Assembly: GCF_019748365.1 (NCBI RefSeq)
Contig: NZ_JAIEPN010000043.1
Span: forward strand, 52,010-116,009
Length of the DNA stretch: 64,000 nt
Source: Novosphingobium sp.
GTDB lineage: Bacteria; Pseudomonadota; Alphaproteobacteria; Sphingomonadales; Sphingomonadaceae
Direction of reading: 5' to 3'
This document shows positions 57,901 to 64,000 of this stretch, piece by piece. Positions within the stretch are counted from its first letter, which is position 1; each line of letters starts with the position of its first letter. Position numbers and translations under genes: made by a program. Under the pieces are notes generated by a model. It was not told where the DNA came from. It worked only from the letters and a program-made list of their open reading frames with translations, and did no database searches.

Positions 57901-58092
57901 GGTGTCTGATGACCACTTCCGGGCGGCCGAACAGCTGTCGCCATTGGCATTGGTGCCGACGGCGAAGCGCTCCGGCGCGGGGGCTGCAAGCACTGGACTG
58001 GGGGCCAATAGGAGCGAAGCAAGTGCACTCGCGGCGAAAAGCGCAGCCTTAGCACTCGGCGCGCGGGACTTGGGCATGGTGCGGATCGGCAT
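54922..58092 (-). CDS. CHAT2: exported TPR-CHAT caspase-like protease
   Basis: A 1056-residue paralogue of CHAT1. The start ATG at 58092 lies 5 bases after the TpsA2 stop; another ATG is 5 codons further in. A signal peptide (AALFAASALASLLLAPSPV) leads to a region with paired cysteines (GDSCSAARKW, YLITCRDIA) that aligns with the CHAT1 N-terminus. Helical repeat-like sequence (about 190-640) includes a coiled-coil segment near 620-650. The CHAT domain ends the protein, with H885 in LHFATHGLPE and C944 in LSACDTGAG, both intact, plus ATFWAVPV and HPYYWGAYFLVGDGG. Its operon position after a TPS exoprotein repeats that of CHAT1, so the pairing is unlikely to be chance. Confidence 0.86.
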   Translation of the reverse strand: MPIRTMPKSRAPSAKAALFAASALASLLLAPSPVLAAPAPERFAVGTNANGDSCSAARKWSSDTKGVQYSAEQPYLITCRDIAAADVQGYISPLGKPADTALCGAALSVPLAGIGPAEIRRCFDTTLGRSAIDIRFTTKSGRIWQGASLESATGTMEAVLRVVALGAAPPPPNQSQKPTFDLASVPAGGTATGAGGTQALTADAALADGVVALQTGRLLDASRTLTDALRAFASADISTRIDLRLASGLANSNLSQFELAQSDFAMAAALLDQAPPSPRRDQQMLQVSIYQGLDLINQHAWSDAIAALTQNKKTDGTLDDPVTLSRLNDESARSGDNLQAALSDQNQLTRSLLEAQRFNALSTAYLGSNRIDEASQALRVAVKAAQVVVARYAPDNIVWLRTMIERQQARILMRRGGPGAASQALVHLNCAVNALSGSGTGGGCLFPDAKPVSDTFQNAPLLADTRLERASIASRDPSISAQQVLANYRAAVESLPQLTGTGYVSLAALERYFVLLTKADASPSRDEEFFRAMQMVGEPAIAREYTQLQKVISADGKIAELLRKSALLNRQLVRLRTEIANVGATSGPAFDALEKERQEAENERERINSQLLADNRIGALQDEPATIAEIREALAPGEVYLKLALLKNEMAGIVISRDKTWIYMVDGGASKTEKLADAVLTSARVDEATRTIRPFQVSKASKLFQAITGPAASAVATAQRINYNPAGKLRQLPLAVLVSDPASAAAYEGQRAKGDYSKVTFLSRTTESDIALSPRAFLRTRKEVTPSNAPGKFLGIGENAMPEVASGTTADSKMPFDCAITYGTWANYLGRINPISSREIGLAAAALGADNPPEIVRGAFTDTNLLNGSAGAQLDQYQVLHFATHGLPETQVDLPQCRLHLPPALLTTLAAPSSNGQVLSDGLLSFDEVAKLNLNANLVVLSACDTGAGASTQAALKAGVESSSPALDGLVRSFITARARAVLATFWAVPVLKETDELMARFYSEGRTAGMAKSLRVAQNQMIDTRRYSHPYYWGAYFLVGDGGKTMLTPVAVAQK

Positions 58093-58097
58093 GGTGC

Positions 58098-61000
58098 TCA
58101 GTTGCCTTTGTTTGCAGTGCAGGAGCTGTCGTCGGGGCGGCATTCGATGGAGTCGATGTCAACCGGCGCGTTGGCCACATCGACAATGAGACCATCATTG
58201 CCGCGGCCGATCAGCGGACTGACCGCAATGGTCGCGGAATCGCCCGCATCGAACAGCGCAACCTTGCGCTCGTCGTAGAAGTTGAACTTGGGCTGGGCCA
58301 CGTCGGTGGTGAGGCAGCCCTTGTCGGGAGCGCCGATCACGCAGCCATTGATGCGCGAGTTGCTGCGGTTGACGCGGGAGATGTTGTTCGTGTCCGCCGG
58401 GTCGGAAAGCTGGATGACCTTGTTGGACAGGATCGCGGCGGTGTTCAGCCTGAAGTTGTTGACCACGCCGAACATCGCGAAGCTGTTCGACGTCGGGCTG
58501 TCCCCGGCACTGAACAATTGCAGCGCAAGATCGGACTGGTTTGGCAGGCCGTTTTCAATGCTGTTGATCTCCACGCCAACGGACGAGGAAATCCGCGTGT
58601 TCTGGAACAGGGCGAAACTCTTGTAGCTGAGCTTCATGGCCTTGGCGGTCATGAAGACGCCGACCGTCTGGGCAGTGGGATCGGTATAGAGCTTCGAGTC
58701 CACCGACGCGACTTGCTGCGCGACCTCAGCGTCGCTCTTGTCGAGCGTGTCTGCTCGCATTGCCGCGGTCCCGAACAGGATCTTGTCGCCGCGCAGATCA
58801 ATCGTTGCCGAGGGCCCAAGGATCTTGGGCCTCTTGTCGCCATCGATCACCATCAGGATCTGGCTGGCGAGGGTATCGATCTTGCCCGGATCGCCATCCT
58901 GACCACCAATCTGGAGCGTGCGGGAAGCCGTACCCTTGACAGTAACAACACCCGTGACTTCGAAGACGTTCCCGGTGCCAAGCAGGCGGGTGGCTACCTT
59001 GCCGGTCGTCTCGGCGACGTCGAGCGTGCCGATCGTGACCGCCTTGTTGCCGCTATCGACAAGCACAGTGTCAGCAGCAAGTCGGCCGAACTCGGTGTTG
59101 TCGACCTTGAACGCGGCGGTCGAGCCAGTGCCTGGATCGCCGATGCTTACAGTGCCTGTGCCAGTGTTGCGCAGCCGGATCGTGCCGGTAAGGGCGTCGA
59201 TCTTCCCGCCAATCGCAACATCCGATCCCTCGAGGGTGATGGAGCTGCCTTTCGTGGCGGCCGCGCTTTCCGTTTCGAACTGCACGCCGGAAAGCTTTCC
59301 GGCATCAGCGAGTGTCAGTTTGGCGCTACGCGTATCCCTTCCGGTTGCCGGTTCCTTGATCGACGCACCGTCGCTGCCGATGGTGACAGTATCGACCGCA
59401 GAGAGCGCGATATCATCGCCTGCCGTCAGCGACTTGGTGACGGTGAGATTGCCCTTCGTGGCAACCGCAATGTCTTCGCTCGCGGTGATCGTGTCGGCCT
59501 TGAACTCGCTTCCGGTCAGTGCTGCGACCGATCCGCCAGCGGCATTCACGTCGCCCAGCGTCACCTTGAGTGCGGCATTGGCGATCACATCGCCCTGTTT
59601 CGTCGTCAGGCTCGTGGCAGAGGTCACGTTGCCTGTTGCGGCACGCAGTCGGATCGTGGACCTGCCGAGCTGGCTCTCCTCGCTGCTGGCGACCGCAACC
59701 GATCCCTTGGCTCCGGGCGTGGCGAATGTCACCGATGTTCCGCGTGCAGCTGACGCGCCATTCGAAAGTCCGGTCGCCAGGCTGACGGCGCCCGTATCCG
59801 CCAGAAGATCGATGTCGTCACCGGCGGTGGCCGAGGTGATGGCAACGCCCGCTCCGCCCTTTGCTGCGACGTCGACACCGGCGCCAAGTGTGCCAGCCGT
59901 TACCGTGCCGGCTGCGAGAAGGCCGATCGAACCGGTGGCATCGCCGGTGGTGACGCCAAGGTTGCCGCCGGCGCTGGCGAAAAGGTTGCCGCCCGTTGCG
60001 CTTGCCTTGGCAAGTGTCACGTCGCGCAAGGCGGTGGCGACGACATCGCCCTTCAAGGTCGTGAGACTGTTCGATGACGTCACGCTGCCGGTTTCAGCCC
60101 GCAGCCGGATCGTGGACAGGGCAAGGTCAGCCGTTTCGCCGCTTCCCACCGTGACCGAACCCGCAGCACCCGGTGTTCCGAACGAGACCGACGTGCCACG
60201 CGAGCTGATCACGCCATTCGATTGGCCCGTCGCGAGGTTGATGTTCCCGGCATCGGTCAGCAGGTCGATATCGTCACCAGCGGTTGCCGAGGTGATCGTA
60301 GCGCCGTTCCCGGCCTTTGCGGTAACATCGACACCTGCGTTCAGGTTGCCTCCGGTGATCGTGTTGCCGGCCAGAAGACCGATAGAGCCGCTTGCCGAGC
60401 CGGTTGTGACGCCGACGTTGCGGCCAGCGCTGCCCAAAAGATTCCCGCCATTGGCCGTCGCCTTGGTGATCGACACATCGCGGAAGGCGGTGGCGACGAC
60501 ATCGCCTTCGGTCGTCGAGAGGTTGGTCGTCGAGATTACGTCAGCCGTGGCCGAACGCAGCCGGATTGTGGACAGCGCCAGTGCCGCGTCCTCGCCGCTA
60601 GCCACCGCGACCGATCCAACCGCGCCGGGCGAGCTGAAGGTCACCGACGTTCCGCGCGTCCCTGCCGAGTTCTTCGAAGAACCGGACGTCAGGCTCACGT
60701 TGCCGTTCAGGGCAACAAGATCGATATCATCGCCAGCCGTTGCCGACGTGATCGTCACATCGCTTGCGAGCGGAGCGCCAGTCGTACCGCCGCGAGCCGC
60801 GATATCGACGCCCGCGTTGAGCGTGCCGCCCGTTATGGTTCTGCCCGCCAGCAGGCCAATCGAGCCGCTTGCAAAACCCGTTGTGAGGCTGGCATCGCGA
60901 CCGGCGCTGCCCAGAATATTGCCGCCATTGGCCGTCGCCTTGGTGATCGACACATCGCGGAAGGCGGTGGCGACAACATCGCCCTCGGTTGTCGAGAGGT

Positions 61001-64000
61001 TGGTCGCCGAGATCACGTCAGCCGTGGCCGAACGCAGCCGGATTGTGGACAGCGCCAACGCCGCATCCTCGCCGCTAGCCACCGCGACCGATCCAACCGT
61101 GCCGGGCGAGCCGAAGGTCACCGACGTTCCGCGCGTCCCTGCCGAGTTCTTCGAAGAACCGGACGTCAGGCTCACGTTGCCGTTCAAAGCAGCAAGATCG
61201 ATATCATCGCCAGCCGTTGCCGACGTGATCGTCACATCGCTTGCGAGCGGAGCGCCAGTCGTACCGCTGCGAGCCGCGATATCGACGCCCGCATTGAGCG
61301 TGCCGCCCGTGATGGTTCCACCCGCCAACAGGCCAATCGAGCCGCTTGCCGAGCCGGTTGTGACGCCGACGTTGCGGCCAGCGCTGCCCAAAAGATTCCC
61401 GCCATTGGCCGTCGCCTTGGTGATCGACACATCGCGGAAGGCGGTGGCGACGACATCGCCTTCGGTCGTCGAGAGGTTGGTCGTCGAGATTACGTCAGCC
61501 GTGGCCGAACGCAGCCGGATTGTGGACAGCGCCAGTGCCGCGTCCTCGCCGCTAGCCACCGCGACCGATCCAACCGCGCCGGGCGAGCTGAAGGTCACCG
61601 ACGTTCCGCGCGTCCCTGCCGAGTTCTTCGAAGAACCGGACGTCAGGCTCACGTTGCCGTTCAGGGCAACAAGATCGATATCATCGCCAGCCGTTGCCGA
61701 CGTGATCGTCACATCGCTTGCGAGCGGAGCGCCAGTCGTACCGCCGCGAGCCGCGATATCGACGCCCGCGTTGAGCGTGCCGCCCGTTATGGTTCTGCCC
61801 GCCAGCAGGCCAATCGAGCCGCTTGCAAAACCCGTTGTGAGGCTGGCATCGCGACCGGCGCTGCCCAGAATATTGCCGCCATTGGCCGTCGCCTTGGTGA
61901 TTGACACATCGCGGAAGGCGGTGGCGATGACATCGCCTTCGGTCGTTGAGAGGCTTGTCGATGAAATCGCGTCGCCTGCTGTCGACCGCAGCTGTATTGT
62001 GGACAAGGCGAGCGCCGCGTCTTCGCCAACCGTCACGGCTACGGATCCTGCCGCACCCGGCGAGCCGAAGGTCACCGACGTTCCGCGTGTGCCGGTTGTG
62101 CTCTTCGAGAAACCGGATGTCAGGCTCACGTTGCCGTTCAGGGCAACAAGATCGATGTCGTCGCCAGCCGTTGCCGAGGTGATCGCCACGTCGGTCTTGG
62201 TCAGCGCGCCTGTCGTACCGCCCAGGGCGGAGATATCGACCCCGGCGGTCAGCGTGGTCGCGGTGATAGCGTCGCCAGCCAGAAGCCCGATGGAGCCAGT
62301 GGTGGCTTCGCCCGTTACGATCCCGATGGTCTTGGCTGCGCTGAGCTTGAGATCGGTGGCGGCCTTGGCCTTGGTGGTCACGTCGATCGACGTGTCGCTC
62401 AGCAGCACGACCGCGTTGGCATTGCTGGTGAGGTTGGCCGCGCGCAGCACGTCGGTGGTCGTGTCCGATCCGGCGCTGATGCCATCAAGGTTCCGCTTGG
62501 TCAGCGTGATGGCCTGCTTCGCGGTGCCGGTGCCGACTTGCAGCAGACCCGCGCTTGCCGTCGCGGCGATGCCGCCATCCCTGGCCAGCGCGGTGGTGAT
62601 GGTCAGCGCCCTGGCATCGACTGTGATCTGACCTGCCGCACCCGTGCTGGGATCGGGATCGGCGCCGGTGCCGGCTGTGAGAGTGCCCAGCTGCGCAACG
62701 CCGCCGACAGCACTCACCGTGATCGTTGCATTGGCAGGCGTCGCCGTCAGCGTCGCCGCGCCGAAGCCGGGAGCCAGCTTGGTTGCCGGATTGATGATCT
62801 CCAGCGCAGTGCCGCTCGCCGCGGTGCCGCCTGTGGTCTTGAGATCAACCAGGCCGGTAGCAACGATCGTTCCCACGTCCAGTGTGTTGCTGGCCGCAAG
62901 GCTGACTGTCCCTGCATCGATGTTGTTGATCCGCAGCACGTTCGCGCCGCTGGTCACGGTCTTTACCGAACCGGCGTTGATTGTTCCGAATGCACCGCTG
63001 CCAACATCGATCAGAACCGTGTGGCCGACGGCATCGACGATATTGGTTTCCGTGGTTGCGGCATACCCATCGGCGACCCCGGTAACCGAGCCGAGAGTGG
63101 CTGTGGCACCGAGATTGCCGGCAGCCGTGACGTTGCGGAGGCGAATGTCGCCGCTGCTTGCATCGGCGGTGAAGGTGCCGGAGGTGACGTCACCCGCAAT
63201 AAGCGCATTGGCTTCTGCCCCCGGCGTGCCGACCGAACCGGCCTTCACGCGCACAACATTGGCGCCGGCGAGCGCAAGATCATCGACGGGGTTGAACGTC
63301 ACCCCGCCCACGGCCCCGGCGCTGCCCGAGATCACATCGGCAAAGCGCGTGCCATCGCTGCCGCCGGTCAGCGCGAGCCTGGTGAACGTCAGGTTCCCGG
63401 TGATGGCGAGGTCGATGTCATCGAGCGCGGTCAGCGTGCCGAGCGTCGCATTGCGCCCCGCGCCCACCGTCACGTCCTCGCTGTTGGACTTGAGCGTGGT
63501 CGCCTTCGTCACATCGCGCCCGGCGCGCACGGCAATGCTGCCGCCGGTGGCCGTCACCGTGGTGAGCGACACATCGTTCGAGGCATTGACCAGCACATCG
63601 CCGCCCAGCGTCGTCAGGCTGGTGGCCGAGGTGATATCGCCCGCCGCCGACCGCAGCCGGATCGTCGAGCCGCCAAGCTGTGCGTCCTCGCTGGCAGCAA
63701 CGCCAATCGTGGCGCCCGTACCCGGCGCACCGGCGAACGTGATGCGGGTCGTGGTGGCCCCGGTTGCTTCAGCGCTGCCGGTGCCAAGCGAGAGATTGCC
63801 GTTGAGCGCGGCAAGGTCGATGTCGTCGCCGGCGGTGGCCGAGGTGATCGCCACGTCGGTCTTGGTCAGCGCACCGGTGGTGCCGCCCAGGGCGGAGATG
63901 TCGACCCCGGCGGTCAGCGTGGTCGCGGTGATAGCGCCGCCGGCAAAGAGGCCGATGGAGCCAGTGGTGGCCTCGCCCGTCACGATCCCGATGGTCTTGG
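58098..64000 (-). CDS. TpsA2: giant repetitive TPS-type exoprotein (5' end outside window)
   Basis: At least 1966 residues of a secreted beta-helix-type exoprotein. The frame is open to the window edge; the GTG at 63983 is internal because the codons before it (KTIGIV) match an inner repeat. Repeats of about 159 residues carry TITSATAGDDIDL, ALALSTIRLRS and EGDVVATAFRDVSITKATA. The non-repetitive end holds SFALFQNTRISSSVG, SRINGCVIGAPDKGC and a tail ending in SSCTANKGN, comparable in layout to the TpsA1 end. The N-terminal TPS domain and its TpsB partner should lie upstream. The CHAT2 gene follows by 5 bases. Function could be adhesion or surface scaffold; no toxin domain was recognised. Confidence 0.85.
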   Translation of the reverse strand, partial: KTIGIVTGEATTGSIGLFAGGAITATTLTAGVDISALGGTTGALTKTDVAITSATAGDDIDLAALNGNLSLGTGSAEATGATTTRITFAGAPGTGATIGVAASEDAQLGGSTIRLRSAAGDITSATSLTTLGGDVLVNASNDVSLTTVTATGGSIAVRAGRDVTKATTLKSNSEDVTVGAGRNATLGTLTALDDIDLAITGNLTFTRLALTGGSDGTRFADVISGSAGAVGGVTFNPVDDLALAGANVVRVKAGSVGTPGAEANALIAGDVTSGTFTADASSGDIRLRNVTAAGNLGATATLGSVTGVADGYAATTETNIVDAVGHTVLIDVGSGAFGTINAGSVKTVTSGANVLRINNIDAGTVSLAASNTLDVGTIVATGLVDLKTTGGTAASGTALEIINPATKLAPGFGAATLTATPANATITVSAVGGVAQLGTLTAGTGADPDPSTGAAGQITVDARALTITTALARDGGIAATASAGLLQVGTGTAKQAITLTKRNLDGISAGSDTTTDVLRAANLTSNANAVVLLSDTSIDVTTKAKAATDLKLSAAKTIGIVTGEATTGSIGLLAGDAITATTLTAGVDISALGGTTGALTKTDVAITSATAGDDIDLVALNGNVSLTSGFSKSTTGTRGTSVTFGSPGAAGSVAVTVGEDAALALSTIQLRSTAGDAISSTSLSTTEGDVIATAFRDVSITKATANGGNILGSAGRDASLTTGFASGSIGLLAGRTITGGTLNAGVDIAARGGTTGAPLASDVTITSATAGDDIDLVALNGNVSLTSGSSKNSAGTRGTSVTFSSPGAVGSVAVASGEDAALALSTIRLRSATADVISTTNLSTTEGDVVATAFRDVSITKATANGGNLLGSAGRNVGVTTGSASGSIGLLAGGTITGGTLNAGVDIAARSGTTGAPLASDVTITSATAGDDIDLAALNGNVSLTSGSSKNSAGTRGTSVTFGSPGTVGSVAVASGEDAALALSTIRLRSATADVISATNLSTTEGDVVATAFRDVSITKATANGGNILGSAGRDASLTTGFASGSIGLLAGRTITGGTLNAGVDIAARGGTTGAPLASDVTITSATAGDDIDLVALNGNVSLTSGSSKNSAGTRGTSVTFSSPGAVGSVAVASGEDAALALSTIRLRSATADVISTTNLSTTEGDVVATAFRDVSITKATANGGNLLGSAGRNVGVTTGSASGSIGLLAGNTITGGNLNAGVDVTAKAGNGATITSATAGDDIDLLTDAGNINLATGQSNGVISSRGTSVSFGTPGAAGSVTVGSGETADLALSTIRLRAETGSVTSSNSLTTLKGDVVATALRDVTLAKASATGGNLFASAGGNLGVTTGDATGSIGLLAAGTVTAGTLGAGVDVAAKGGAGVAITSATAGDDIDLLADTGAVSLATGLSNGASAARGTSVTFATPGAKGSVAVASSEESQLGRSTIRLRAATGNVTSATSLTTKQGDVIANAALKVTLGDVNAAGGSVAALTGSEFKADTITASEDIAVATKGNLTVTKSLTAGDDIALSAVDTVTIGSDGASIKEPATGRDTRSAKLTLADAGKLSGVQFETESAAATKGSSITLEGSDVAIGGKIDALTGTIRLRNTGTGTVSIGDPGTGSTAAFKVDNTEFGRLAADTVLVDSGNKAVTIGTLDVAETTGKVATRLLGTGNVFEVTGVVTVKGTASRTLQIGGQDGDPGKIDTLASQILMVIDGDKRPKILGPSATIDLRGDKILFGTAAMRADTLDKSDAEVAQQVASVDSKLYTDPTAQTVGVFMTAKAMKLSYKSFALFQNTRISSSVGVEINSIENGLPNQSDLALQLFSAGDSPTSNSFAMFGVVNNFRLNTAAILSNKVIQLSDPADTNNISRVNRSNSRINGCVIGAPDKGCLTTDVAQPKFNFYDERKVALFDAGDSATIAVSPLIGRGNDGLIVDVANAPVDIDSIECRPDDSSCTANKGN
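60385..60949 (-). repeat. Exact 565-base repeat, copy 1 (partner at 61339-61903)
   Basis: By direct reading, 60385-60949 is identical to 61339-61903, then the copies diverge at 60950 versus 61904 (C versus T). The offset is 954 bases. Identity without any synonymous difference implies recent duplication or gene conversion. Confidence 0.85.
61339..61903 (-). repeat. Exact 565-base repeat, copy 2 (partner at 60385-60949)
   Basis: Second member of the exact pair. Homologous recombination between the two would delete or duplicate 954 bases (318 codons) in frame and change the length of TpsA2. Confidence 0.85.

Larger units (their letters stand above)
59900..62330 (-). repeat. Tandem 477-base repeats within TpsA2
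   Basis: The marker GCGCTGCCCA recurs at 60427, 60904, 61381 and 61858, exactly 477 bases (159 codons) apart. A more diverged copy lies 456 bases further down at 59971. Alternating copies are most alike, giving a 954-base higher-order unit. All spacings are multiples of three, so the frame is kept. Confidence 0.9.

Noticed and set aside
59900..62330. Regular repeats that could suggest a CRISPR array
   Set aside because: The period is 477 bases, without short direct repeats and unique spacers. The repeats are coding and in frame.
58918..62631. 1237-residue plus-strand open frame (and a 560-residue frame at 60222-61904) opposite TpsA2
   Set aside because: Antisense shadows of a GC-rich repetitive gene. 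They repeat because the sense strand repeats, have low-complexity Ser/Val/Pro composition, and the minus-strand frame shows clear TPS-like beta-helix text.

Overview
The window comes from a GC-rich alphaproteobacterium, most likely a sphingomonad such as Novosphingobium. This rests on base composition, GTG/TTG starts with clear Shine-Dalgarno sites, the housekeeping run addA-trxA-M28 peptidase-argJ-secA, and a DadA enzyme of alphaproteobacterial type. No rRNA, tRNA, insertion sequence, phage or CRISPR array was seen.

Layout. Positions 1-8825 are housekeeping: the 3' part of addA, trxA, an exported M28 peptidase, an inositol-monophosphatase-like gene overlapping argJ, a small exported protein and secA. 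Positions 9167-19712 form a tight three-gene operon: a two-partner-secretion (TPS) outer-membrane transporter (TpsB), a giant TPS exoprotein (TpsA1), and an exported CHAT (caspase-like) protease (CHAT1). Positions 19890-21436 hold a tandem glycine riboswitch ahead of a D-amino-acid dehydrogenase/glycine-oxidase-like gene, followed by a PilZ protein and a methyltransferase.

Positions 23399-54872 are a nearly complete type VI secretion system (T6SS). It has a regulatory and envelope arm: FHA protein, PpkA kinase, PppA phosphatase, M23 peptidase, CPBP protease and OmpA-like protein. A structural arm follows: PAAR, tssA, tssB, tssC, tssC2, tssE, tssF, tssG, tssH, hcp, vgrG, an unknown gene, tagH, tssK, tssL, tssM, an unknown gene and a class-3 lipase. 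TssJ was not found. TssL carries an OmpA-like peptidoglycan-binding domain, and there are two TssC paralogues. The N-termini of PpkA and TssL share an acidic-TVF motif that may be the phosphothreonine mark read by the FHA proteins.

Positions 54922-64000 (minus strand) hold a second CHAT protease downstream of a second giant repetitive TPS-type exoprotein, whose 5' end lies outside the window. Two TpsA-CHAT modules therefore flank the T6SS. Both CHAT proteins have signal peptides and a paired-cysteine N-terminal region, and both TpsA proteins end in a similar two-cysteine domain. I consider the pairing of an exported caspase-like protease with a TPS exoprotein the most novel candidate system here. 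The processing or surveillance role proposed for the protease is inference.
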